From contig JACKPA010000001.1 of assembly GCA_024233865.1 (NCBI GenBank), positions 372,001 to 436,000 of the forward strand: a DNA stretch of 64,000 nucleotides. Reading direction: 5' to 3'. The position numbers were made by a program, and so were the translations under genes. This DNA is from Leptospiraceae bacterium (GTDB lineage Bacteria; Spirochaetota; Leptospiria; Leptospirales; Leptospiraceae). The notes beneath the pieces were generated by a model. The model did not search any database. It was given only the letters and a program-made list of their open reading frames with translations, and was not told the DNA's origin. Of the stretch, positions 8,131 to 15,263 are shown in pieces; positions within the stretch are counted from its first letter, which is position 1; every line of letters starts with the position of its first letter.

Positions 8131-8393
8131 TTACCAACATAACCCGAAGCATCTTTTCCTAAATCTGGGTTACATGAGAGAAAAAGGACAATTATATCGT
8201 TTTTTCTGTTAATATCTTCTACATATCCTGGTTGATTTAACCTGTTTAATTCGAGTGCAAGAGTTATAGAAAGAGTTATAGAAAGAGCTAGATTACAATC
8301 CTCTTTTCTCACTTGTTTATCATCGGTAAAAAGATCAGCAGGACCACAACTAGTGAACATAAAAATAATAATGTTTAATAGTATTACCTTCAT
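8127..8393 (-). CDS. Small three-cysteine lipoprotein L4
   Basis: ATG 8393 lies behind a strong AGGAGGAG site. The signal peptide (MKVILLNIIIF) ends in a lipobox FTSC followed by GPAD. The 88-residue protein contains DDKQVRKEDCNLAL with the second cysteine and FLSCNPDLG with the third, matching L1-L3, L5 and L6. The start lies 16 bases after the RHS tail at 8410-8778, so the pair is probably co-transcribed. By analogy with RHS toxin-immunity pairs and with periplasmic immunity lipoproteins of secreted lipases, I infer a cognate immunity role. This is not proven. Confidence 0.72.
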   Translation of the reverse strand: MKVILLNIIIFMFTSCGPADLFTDDKQVRKEDCNLALSITLSITLALELNRLNQPGYVEDINRKNDIIVLFLSCNPDLGKDASGYVGK

Positions 8394-8409
8394 GACGACT
8401 CCTCCTACT

Positions 8410-8778
8410 TTAGAACAAAGAGCCAATTATAGCTCCACCAATAACACCACTACAAGCTATTCTACCAATTCCTCTAGTAAAGCATACATCATGAGTAAGG
8501 AATAAAAGCGATCCACCACCCCCAACAAAAATTGAATCCAAAGGCTTTTCCCAAAATTCACCTCTACCCGTTAATAAACCATCTCCCCAATGCTTATAAT
8601 AGTGTGCATCAACAGACCTATGCTTTCTCATGTCACCACCTACTTCACTTCCCCAAACTTCGTCATCATACCCTTGGGCAAGACTATCTGCAAATGATTT
8701 TGGTCTTGCTCTCAAATTTGGAATTACTCCTTCATAAAAAGCTATCGTCTTTATAAACTCTACGTTAGTATTTTTCAT
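8410..8778 (-). pseudogene. Orphan RHS C-terminal tail 4 (His-Asp motif altered)
   Basis: A 122-residue frame starting at ATG 8778 with a fair site (GAGAGTGAAAGA). It includes GVIPNLRARPKSFADSLAQ, then the shared KHRSVDAHYYKHWGDGLLTG block, PLDSIFVGGGGS, LTHDVCFTR and a glycine-rich hydrophobic end (IGGAIIGSLF). Where other long tails read HDDD or HDDE after SLAQ/RLAM, this one reads YDDE, so the candidate catalytic His is Tyr. It lacks the RHS core, hence an orphan tail. Lipoprotein L4 follows by 16 bases. It may still be translated, because it has its own start and ribosome binding site. Confidence 0.65.
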
Positions 8779-8858
8779 TCTTTCACTCTCATATATAATC
8801 CTTATTTTAACAAAACCATTGTTGCAGATTAAGATCAGAGAAAAATATCATCTCTTAC

Positions 8859-9098
8859 CTATTTTTCATAAGACATGGGAATGCATCCTCCTAATAAGAC
8901 ATACATAGCTTCATTTTGAGTCTTTACATCTATCTCTTTACCTTGGTATTTGGGGTATTCTAATAATGCAACTGCTATTATTATGGATTCTTTGCATTCG
9001 TCCTTTCTTACTTGTTTGTCATTGATAAAAAAATCAGAAGGACCACAACTAATACATATAAATATAATAATTATGATATTAAATAGTATTGTTTTCAT
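8859..9098 (-). CDS. Small three-cysteine lipoprotein L3
   Basis: ATG 9098, with AGGAAT upstream, opens a 79-residue protein. The signal peptide is unusually Ile-rich and ends in a lipobox ICISC followed by GPSD. The second cysteine is in RKDECKES and the third in GGCIPM, the family pattern. It starts 15 bases after the stop of tail 3. Sequence between the cysteines differs strongly from L1, L2 and L4, as expected if each lipoprotein is matched to its own tail. That pairing is an inference from order and spacing. Confidence 0.72.
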   Translation of the reverse strand: MKTILFNIIIIIFICISCGPSDFFINDKQVRKDECKESIIIAVALLEYPKYQGKEIDVKTQNEAMYVLLGGCIPMSYEK

Positions 9099-9113
9099 AG
9101 TTATTCCTCTGCC

Positions 9114-9326
9114 TTAAAACAATAAACTGGTAGCAGTAGTACCACATGCTACAGTAAGTAATACATTTCTAGTAAAACATACATCATGAGTAAGAAATAA
9201 TAATGATCCTCCACCTCCTACAACTATAGAATCCAAAGGCTTTTTCCAAAATCCACCTCTACCCGTTAATAGTCCATCTCCCCAGTGTTTATAGTAATGA
9301 GCGTCAGCAGACCTATGTTTTTTCAT
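9114..9326 (-). pseudogene. Orphan RHS C-terminal tail 3
   Basis: A 70-residue frame beginning MKKHRSADAHYYKHW, eight bases after the stop of lipoprotein L2. The same Met-Lys-Lys-His-Arg-Ser is internal in the longer tail ending at 9607 (EGDMKKHRS), so homology starts at this codon and the upstream half of the tail is missing. It keeps PLDSIVVGGGGS and LTHDVCFTR and has a different end (VACGTTATSLLF). Lipoprotein L3 follows. It is best read as a truncated displaced tail in an orphan array. Confidence 0.68.
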
Positions 9327-9334
9327 GTCAACTG

Positions 9335-9571
9335 TTACTCACCAGGACCAGGCAAACAAGACAATAGTAAATAGATTATAGAAAGATTTTTAGACTTTTC
9401 TTTATTTTCAGATTTATTTACTAATTGTTCGTCTGCATAGTATGCAGAGGTTACTAATACGGCACGTTCACAGTTATTTTTTCGTTCTTGCTTAGTATCT
9501 CTTAATAGATCGCTAGGGCCACACTTAATGACCAATAATAATAAAATAAGATTAAATAGGATTACTCTCAT
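9335..9571 (-). CDS. Small three-cysteine lipoprotein L2
   Basis: ATG 9571 sits behind a strong AGGAGG. The 78-residue protein has a Leu-rich signal peptide with lipobox LVIKC followed by GPSD, then KQERKNNCERAV with the second cysteine and LLSCLPGPGE at the end with the third. It lies 35 bases after the RHS core-plus-tail gene ending at 9607 and eight bases before orphan tail 3. It is probably translated with the preceding RHS gene. The immunity role is inferred from this context. Confidence 0.73.
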   Translation of the reverse strand: MRVILFNLILLLLVIKCGPSDLLRDTKQERKNNCERAVLVTSAYYADEQLVNKSENKEKSKNLSIIYLLLSCLPGPGE

Positions 9572-9606
9572 CTTGTTCCTCCTGTTTCTTAATTCACTCA
9601 AGAAGT

Positions 9607-10746
9607 TTAAAATAAAGTAGTCGCTGTCGCAAAACTACAGGCTGCTCTCATAATGTCTCTAGTAAAACAAACTTCATGAGTAAGAAACAATGCTGATCCT
9701 ATCCCTCCAACAAAAATAGAATCTAATGGTTTTTTCCAAAATCCACCTCTACCCGTTAATAGTCCATCTCCCCAATGTTTATAATAATGAGCATCAGCAG
9801 ACCTATGCTTTTTCATGTCACCTTCTAATTGACCACCCACGACATCATCATCATGTCTTTGAGCTAAACTATCAGCGAATGACTTCGGTTTGGCTCTTAA
9901 ATGGGGAAGGATTCCTCCATAAAACGCTTCAAATTGTTCTTTAGGAATTCCTAATACTTCTGTAGAAATATACATTAACTCAAACCATTTTTGTTGATAA
10001 CTTTCTTTACTGAAAAATTTAGTAAATTGGTCTCTATTTCCATCCCAAGTATATTTATGTCCAAAAAGTGTGTTTCTCTTTTGTGGTTTTCCAAGGTATC
10101 TAGCTAGCCAGTACATCACAAACGCGTTTTCAAGTCCACCGGGAGTTGTAAGGAACATCTGTATCTGTTCGGCTTGTTTGTTCATCTTTTGTGCATAAGC
10201 TATTTCTTTTTGTGCACGTTTCATGAGGTTTCCGAATTTGTGGGACAGTCTTTGGAAGTTGCTTCTTTTTCCGTTGAGTTTCCAATGTCCCGTTGGGTCG
10301 TTGTACATTACAGGGTTGCCTTCTACGTACATGTATTGGTTTGCTCCGAAAGGAGATGAGACTTCCATCACAGTATCCGATTGGAGGAATCTGCCTATTT
10401 TGGGATCGTAGTAGCGGGCTTTGTAGTAGTAAAGTCCTGTTTCTTTGTCTTCTTCTTGGCTTGTGTATTTGTATCGGTAGATGTCTGGTCCACCAGAGTG
10501 TTCTCGGTCTATTTCACCATAAGGTGTATAAGAAACGATACTTCGACCGGAGCCAATGGATGATCCGGCTATGAGTTCGCCACCTGTTCCGGTTAGCATG
10601 GTGACGGAATCCAAGTGATCAGTGTGATAAAAGTAGAGCCCTTCTACTGGTGCGTTGGCAGTTCCACCTCTGCAAAGTTTTTTTTCACCACAGATAAACG
10701 CAGATAGACACAGATATTTTGGTGTCGTTCTTGTTTTTGTTTGCAT
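9607..10746 (-). CDS. RHS core fragment with C-terminal tail 2
   Basis: A 379-residue protein. After a short odd N terminus (MQTKTRTTPKYLCLS...) that reads through an interspersed CACCACAGATAAACGC repeat, it joins the RHS core at GGTANAPVEGLYF. The core signature GLYYYKARYYDPKIGRF and the NQYMYVEGNPVMYNDPTGHW boundary follow at about residues 110-155. The tail then diverges from the first copy and re-converges on KPKSFADSLAQRHDDD, KHRSADAHYYKHW and LTHEVCFTR, with its own end ATATTLF. Most of the SpvB and YD-repeat part is missing. The core is a near-identical direct repeat of 11738-12258. Lipoprotein L2 follows. Confidence 0.75.
   Translation of the reverse strand: MQTKTRTTPKYLCLSAFICGEKKLCRGGTANAPVEGLYFYHTDHLDSVTMLTGTGGELIAGSSIGSGRSIVSYTPYGEIDREHSGGPDIYRYKYTSQEEDKETGLYYYKARYYDPKIGRFLQSDTVMEVSSPFGANQYMYVEGNPVMYNDPTGHWKLNGKRSNFQRLSHKFGNLMKRAQKEIAYAQKMNKQAEQIQMFLTTPGGLENAFVMYWLARYLGKPQKRNTLFGHKYTWDGNRDQFTKFFSKESYQQKWFELMYISTEVLGIPKEQFEAFYGGILPHLRAKPKSFADSLAQRHDDDVVGGQLEGDMKKHRSADAHYYKHWGDGLLTGRGGFWKKPLDSIFVGGIGSALFLTHEVCFTRDIMRAACSFATATTLF
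10148..10668. repeat. 521-bp direct repeat of the RHS core, copy 1
   Basis: This stretch aligns without gaps to 11738-12258 at a constant offset of 1590 bases, from GTAAGGAACATCTGTATCTG to TGCGTTGGCAGTTCCACC. Only scattered substitutions are visible. It covers the RHS core and its conserved boundary, leaving the tail side and the upstream side different. Such a repeat is the natural substrate for homologous exchange of C-terminal tails, or deletion of the 1.6 kb between copies. Confidence 0.9.
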
Positions 10747-10766
10747 AACGATTTATCCTTAAAACC

Positions 10767-10787
10767 AGTCCCTCATAAAGAGGGACT
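10767..10787 (-). terminator. Hairpin downstream of lipoprotein L1, possible terminator
   Basis: A perfect 8-bp stem, AGTCCCTC and GAGGGACT, with a 5-base loop. On the minus strand it is followed by GGTTTTAAGG, a weak T run. It lies 58 bases after lipoprotein L1 and 20 bases before the RHS core gene starting at 10746. It could end the first RHS-lipoprotein transcript. It could also act in the plus direction, where TTAAATTTTCTGTTTT follows. Confidence 0.45.
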
Positions 10788-10844
10788 TAAATTTTCTGTT
10801 TTCCCTATATTGTTTAAGGTGCTCACATGCAGTTCTTTCACTTG

Positions 10845-11123
10845 TTAATATTCACCAGGTTTTGGAAAACCTCCAAGATTATCTCCTATATCTGGATTGC
10901 AACTTAATATTGCAGCTAGAATTGCTATTTTTTTAAATTCTTCTTCAGCTGCCCTTTCTTGTTCTGTAGTCCCATTATTGTATATTGGGTCAGTAAAAAC
11001 AATAGCAGCAAGTGAAATAAATAGCGTACAATCTTGTTTGCCATTGCCAATAGGAGCATACGGATTACAGTTGCATAGTAACAGTAGTGAACATATAATT
11101 ATATTGCATATAATTGTTTTCAT
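10845..11123 (-). CDS. Small three-cysteine lipoprotein L1
   Basis: ATG 11123 follows AGGAG by eight bases, and the signal peptide (MKTIICNIIICSLLLL) begins right there. The lipobox region is LLLLCNC. The second conserved cysteine is in GKQDCTLF and the third in ILSCNPDIG near the C terminus of this 92-residue protein. It starts 16 bases after the stop of the main RHS gene, so it is the partner of the longest RHS copy. Family function is unknown; an immunity role is inferred from the repeated tail-lipoprotein order. Confidence 0.75.
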   Translation of the reverse strand: MKTIICNIIICSLLLLCNCNPYAPIGNGKQDCTLFISLAAIVFTDPIYNNGTTEQERAAEEEFKKIAILAAILSCNPDIGDNLGGFPKPGEY

Positions 11124-11139
11124 AATTATTACTCCTACT

Positions 11140-13404
11140 TTAAAACAATAGACCAAGACAAATTGCTCTTGCAAAATCGTTCGTTGTTCTTGTGACACAT
11201 ACATCATGCGTAAGAAACAAATAAGAGCCTCCTCCACCCACAAAGATAGAATCCAATGGTTGTTCCCAAAATCCATCTCTACCTGTTAGAAGCCCATCTC
11301 CCCAATGTTTGTAATAGTGGGCATCTGCAGAACGGTGCTTATCTCTACTACCATTAAATTCACTACCTGGGACTTCGTCATCATGCACCATTGCTAACCT
11401 GTCCGCAAACGATTTTGGTCTGGCTCTTAAATTAGGAAGAATTCCATTGTAAAATGCCCATATTTTATCATCAGTTATTGCAACATCTTCATTTTTATCA
11501 TTTTTGCTTAGTGGTATCCCTAAGTGTCGGTATAATGCTATAGATAATACTTTGGTTGCAAGATAAAATTTTACAAAAGTGCTTCCTTTTTTTGATTCAT
11601 TAAAAAAATTGCTAAATCGGTCTCTATTTCCATTCCAGGTGTATTTATGTCCAAAAATGGTTTCCCTTACAGACGATCTTCCAATAGATTTTGCTATAAC
11701 AAACATCGTAAACGCATCTATCAGTCCTGTAGGCGAAGTAAGGAACATCTGTATCTGTTCGGCTTGTTTGTTCATCTTTTGTGCATAAGCTATTTCTTTT
11801 TGTGCACGTTTCATGAGGTTTCCGAATTTGTGGGACAGTCTTTGGAAGTTGCTTCTTTTTCCGTTGAGTTTCCAATGTCCCGTTGGGTCGTTGTACATTA
11901 CAGGGTTGCCTTCTACGTACATGTATTGGTTTGCTCCGAAAGGAGATGAGACTTCCATCACCGTATCGGGTTCGAGGAATCTGCCTATTTTGGAGTCGTA
12001 GTAGCGTGCTTTGTAGTAGTAAAGTCCTGTTTCTTTGTCTTCCTCTTGTCCAGTGTATTTGTATCGGTAGATGTCCGGTCCGCCGGAATGGTCTCTGTCG
12101 ATTTCACCATAAGGTGTATAAGAAACGATGCTCTTGCCAGAGCCAATGGATGAGCCGGTTAGGAGTTCGCCACCTGTTCCGGTTAGCATGGTGACAGAAT
12201 CCAAGTGATCGGTGTGGAAGAAGTAAAGTCCTTCTACGGGTGCGTTGGCAGTTCCACCGCCTCCACCATCACCAGGGTTTTGGCTTGAAGCATCGTTTAC
12301 GGAAGGTGTTTCCGATGTGATGCCAGACACTATGGCAGCGAATGGAAATGCGTCTTTGTTTTTCGCACAGGTGATAAGAATGACACCGATTAGGGAAAGA
12401 GCAAAAATATAGCGTGCCCTTAGACCCTTCGACAAGCTCAGGGTGACACTACGTTCAGGGAACGACCAAGCTTTGTCCGCTTGGTGAGCGTAGCCGAACC
12501 AAGCAATTAGCAGAAGTAAAAACAGAAAAACAAACAAGTATTGTTGATTTTCTAAGTTGGCGAAAGAAACAAAGCCTGATTCCGCATTTTCCAATACCGC
12601 GTCGGTTCTTGTCCATTGGGCAATGAGTTCGTCTCCGTTTTTCACATAGAGAGTATATCTTTGTGCTACGTTTGGTGCAACATGGATTTCGTAGAGTCCG
12701 TCTTCAAAGTAATAGGTCGTTTCATCTTTCTTACGATTGATCTTTTTACTTCTTCTACCTTTATAGTCATAGAAGTAGTTGAACTCTTCCCCGAATCCCG
12801 TTACGATAGAAGAGAGCCTTCCAAAATCATCGTGTGTGAAGGTATCATTGTCCTTTTTGGTGATATAGCCTGATTCGTCATACTCGTAAGTGTGGGTTTC
12901 ATAAGGCGTTTTTACCAAACTAACCGCATGAGCGTGGTCTGTTTCACTGTATCCCATAGTCGTTTTTCCTTTTTTTGTCAGATTTCCGTTGCTTGTGTAA
13001 GTGTATTCTTCTTCCCCATAGCTACCCGTAGACTTGGTAAGTCGATTGTAGGTATCATAGCTGAAAGTCTGTGATCGCCATGTATTGGCAGAATCGTTTA
13101 TCTTAGTAATGTTTCCTGAAGTGTCATAAGAGTATTTCTTATTCTCTTCTATCCTCTTGGTTGTACCGGTAGTCAATTTGGAAGACGTGAGATGACCGCT
13201 AGTCGGGTTAAAACCCAATTCCGTAACAACTCCGTTTCCGAATGTCCTTGTAAACTTATTCTCTTTTTCATCGTATTTGTAACCGATGAGTTTTTTGTTT
13301 TTGACCTTACCATCTTTTGTATCCATTTTGATCTCGCTTAGTCCTAAGGTATCATAAACATAGCTGACAATCGTTCCGTCAGGGTAAACTATTTTTACAA
13401 CCAA
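11140..13404 (-). CDS. RHS/YD-repeat protein, C-terminal 754 aa, with PLA2-like tail
   Basis: This is the 3' part of the main RHS gene. Residues 1-270 hold YD repeats (YDTLG, YDEKEN, YDTSGN, YDYKGRR). Residues ~285-365 are unusual, with two hydrophobic segments around an in-frame interspersed repeat (VTLSLSKGL). Then come a Gly-rich linker, the RHS core GLYYYKARYYDSKIGRF and the boundary GNPVMYNDPTGHW near residue 510. The tail ends with KSFADRLAMVHDDE, KHRSADAHYYKHW and LTHDVCVTR. The His-Asp followed by Ala-Asp pattern resembles viral-type phospholipase A2, an inference only. An in-frame stop lies just upstream of 13404, so the fragment is cut off from its N-terminal part by the inverted segment. 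Confidence 0.78.
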   Translation of the reverse strand: MVVKIVYPDGTIVSYVYDTLGLSEIKMDTKDGKVKNKKLIGYKYDEKENKFTRTFGNGVVTELGFNPTSGHLTSSKLTTGTTKRIEENKKYSYDTSGNITKINDSANTWRSQTFSYDTYNRLTKSTGSYGEEEYTYTSNGNLTKKGKTTMGYSETDHAHAVSLVKTPYETHTYEYDESGYITKKDNDTFTHDDFGRLSSIVTGFGEEFNYFYDYKGRRSKKINRKKDETTYYFEDGLYEIHVAPNVAQRYTLYVKNGDELIAQWTRTDAVLENAESGFVSFANLENQQYLFVFLFLLLLIAWFGYAHQADKAWSFPERSVTLSLSKGLRARYIFALSLIGVILITCAKNKDAFPFAAIVSGITSETPSVNDASSQNPGDGGGGGTANAPVEGLYFFHTDHLDSVTMLTGTGGELLTGSSIGSGKSIVSYTPYGEIDRDHSGGPDIYRYKYTGQEEDKETGLYYYKARYYDSKIGRFLEPDTVMEVSSPFGANQYMYVEGNPVMYNDPTGHWKLNGKRSNFQRLSHKFGNLMKRAQKEIAYAQKMNKQAEQIQMFLTSPTGLIDAFTMFVIAKSIGRSSVRETIFGHKYTWNGNRDRFSNFFNESKKGSTFVKFYLATKVLSIALYRHLGIPLSKNDKNEDVAITDDKIWAFYNGILPNLRARPKSFADRLAMVHDDEVPGSEFNGSRDKHRSADAHYYKHWGDGLLTGRDGFWEQPLDSIFVGGGGSYLFLTHDVCVTRTTNDFARAICLGLLF
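11738..12258. repeat. 521-bp direct repeat of the RHS core, copy 2
   Basis: The partner of 10148-10668 at an offset of 1590 bases, lying in the main RHS gene. Differences between the copies are few and mostly silent or conservative, for example around the GRFLEPDTV versus GRFLQSDTV codons, so the duplication is recent or kept alike by gene conversion. Confidence 0.9.
12420..12515. repeat. Interspersed palindromic repeat inside RHS coding sequence
   Basis: The forward bases CCTTCGACAAGCTCAGGGTG and, further on, GGTGAGCGTAGCCGAACCAA belong to a repeat type also visible at 22935-22975 (inside the restriction enzyme), 17757-17815 and 53625-53665. Here it is translated in frame as part of the RHS protein (VTLSLSKGL on the minus strand), next to the hydrophobic segments. 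It is intragenic but does not break the frame. Confidence 0.7.
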
Positions 13405-13405
13405 C

Positions 13406-13665
13406 TACACCTATGACGATTACACAAGGTTAAAAAAACTTAAGTCAGGTGAAGAAGAAATTGAGTATTTCTATGATGATAGTGTACAGAACGCAAAGGG
13501 AAAGGTTATAAAAGTGAAAGACGGTTCCGGTGAGACGAGTTTTGTATATGACAAAAAAGGAAACGTAGTGGAAAGAGTTCGTTCCATAGAAGATTATAAG
13601 ATCAAGTTTGGGTATGTATACGATTCTATGAATCGAATTGTTATTAAGTCATTAGAAGATGTATC
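13406..13665 (+). pseudogene. Inverted RHS YD-repeat segment
   Basis: On the plus strand this stretch reads as typical YD-repeat protein (YTYDDYTRL, EEIEYFYDD, TSFVYDKKGNVVERV, YVYDSMNRIV), while both flanks encode RHS/SpvB protein on the minus strand. Its C-terminal end (MNRIV) would join naturally to the VVKIVYPDG that opens the fragment ending at 13404, so it is an inverted piece of the same or a related gene. Boundaries are approximate, set by where each translation stops making sense. It breaks the main RHS gene. Confidence 0.72.
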
Positions 13666-14396
13666 GCTAAAAAGAATTGCCAAACTTGCTGTCGGTTCGT
13701 ATTCGTTTATGTCCATAGATTCTACAAAAAAACCGTCCAGAGTAAACAAAAACGGAGTCTTTTTCACAACCTCTTTTAAACCCAACGCTACGATATCTGC
13801 CTTTTTATCACCGTTTATGTCCGCAAAGATTTTATTGTTTTGTTTTTCTGCGTAAGTATTGCTATCGTCTGATTTTATAAACTGTGGTTTCGGATTCAAA
13901 GAATCAGAGACTTGAGCTTCCGTAAAGCCGTCTCCCGTAAATAAGCAAACACTTACACTACCGCTTTCCAAAACGGCTACAAGGTCGGATTTTCCGTCTG
14001 CGTTTATGTCTGCAAGGGATACATTTTTGTAATTTGTAGTGCCAAGATTAAAAGCATATTCGTTTGTCGATACTACCTTTGTATTTAAGTCAATTCGGTT
14101 CACAACCATCTTGTTTAGGGTTTCTCTGTTAATAGTTACCCATTCCGGAAAGCGATCACCGTCCACATCCGTCAGAAATCGCAGGTTTTTTTCACTATCC
14201 GTATACGATGTTTCTATCTGAATAGGATTTGTATCGAAGCTTGTTCCTTTGGAAAGATAGATTTTAAAACGGGTTTTGTTTTCGCTTTGAGAATCATAAA
14301 GCATAACGAGGTCGGTTCTCCCGTCAGCGTTCATATCACCGGCAAAGTTGTTGGAAATCAATTTTATATCTTTGGGGTCATATTCCAAATTATCAA
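13666..14396 (-). pseudogene. RHS N-terminal part: FG-GAP/VCBS repeats, frameshifted
   Basis: The minus-strand frame encodes repeated calcium-binding-like blades: GDMNADGRTDLVML, DVDGDRFPEW, DINADGKSDLVAVL and DINGDKKADIVAL. This is the FG-GAP/VCBS beta-propeller that follows the SpvB domain in insecticidal-toxin-like RHS proteins. Its natural N-terminal continuation (GIVIDNLEYDPK) lies in a different frame from the SpvB domain ending at 14397, so a one-base indel near 14400-14405 separates them. At the other end the sense frame runs into the inverted segment near 13665. Confidence 0.75.
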
Positions 14397-15119
14397 TTAC
14401 AATTCCTGTGTCTTGGAATCACTTCTTGTGGAAAGAGTGAATTCAATGGTTTTGTCGCTATATGTGATTTTTTGAGGATAATAAAAACCGGAAGTGATAT
14501 CTTCCGTATAAGAAATAGTGTAAAAGTTACCGTTCTCGTCCTCTACCTTGTTCAAAACCCATATTTTGACAGAGCCTGATTTTCCTGTCGGAAGGTTTAG
14601 AACTTCAACCCTTGAGTCTGTTGTATATCCAAAGTAATAAATTATACCGCTTTTGTCCGTTACTTTCCACTGACAAGGACCAGAACCGCAAGTTCCGGAA
14701 GGTTCGAACTTGGAATTGGTTTCGACCTGAGTTCGATACGTGCCATCTGCTATTTTGACCAACTTTCCACCAAAGGAAGCAGTAAACCCGTCATTTGCTT
14801 CGTAATGAACTCCCAAAGATTCGTCTCTGGTAATGGTAGCCAAATTTGGCATCTGCCAACCGATTCCAAAAAATCCGTTTTCCGTATTGGAATTATAAAC
14901 TAAGCTTAGGTCGGGTTTCAATCCGTTGGAAACCGGTAGTTCAATGGGAATCGACATATTCGTTTTTCCTGTTGCATCTACGGTAACTTCAGGAAGGGAT
15001 TGAGGTAAGTCAACTTGATTTCCTGTATTATTAAGGAAAAAGATTGATAAAATAATGATAGGAATATTTTTTAATGCTTTTTTAATATCAATATTTATTA
15101 TTTTTGGATAAATAGTCAT
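14397..15119 (-). CDS. SpvB-domain N terminus of broken RHS toxin-like protein
   Basis: ATG 15119 has GAGG upstream. A signal-anchor-like hydrophobic stretch (NIPIIILSIFFLN) is followed by the SpvB signature: SIPIELPVSNGLKPDLSLVY, NGFFGIGWQMP and ITRDESLGVHY, then FGGKLVKI and a YYFGYT segment. SpvB domains open Tc-toxin B components and RHS-type toxins. The frame stops at 14397, and the continuation is present in another frame, so this product would be a ~240-residue truncated fragment. It opens the long minus-strand RHS locus. Confidence 0.75.
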   Translation of the reverse strand: MTIYPKIINIDIKKALKNIPIIILSIFFLNNTGNQVDLPQSLPEVTVDATGKTNMSIPIELPVSNGLKPDLSLVYNSNTENGFFGIGWQMPNLATITRDESLGVHYEANDGFTASFGGKLVKIADGTYRTQVETNSKFEPSGTCGSGPCQWKVTDKSGIIYYFGYTTDSRVEVLNLPTGKSGSVKIWVLNKVEDENGNFYTISYTEDITSGFYYPQKITYSDKTIEFTLSTRSDSKTQEL

Positions 15120-15263
15120 AGTTTAACCTCGATCAATAAGTTCTTATTTTAGCTTCCCCTGTGTAATAATTCATTTTTTGCTTCTTATAATTTTCGGTCG
15201 TAAAATTAAAGCTTTTCAAATGGCATCTAACATCGAATAACCGTAACCATATCGAAGTAGTTT

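Noticed and set aside
12616..13074. Plus-strand frames opposite the RHS YD repeats
   Set aside because: The minus strand encodes unmistakable YD repeats; the plus frames show no domain.
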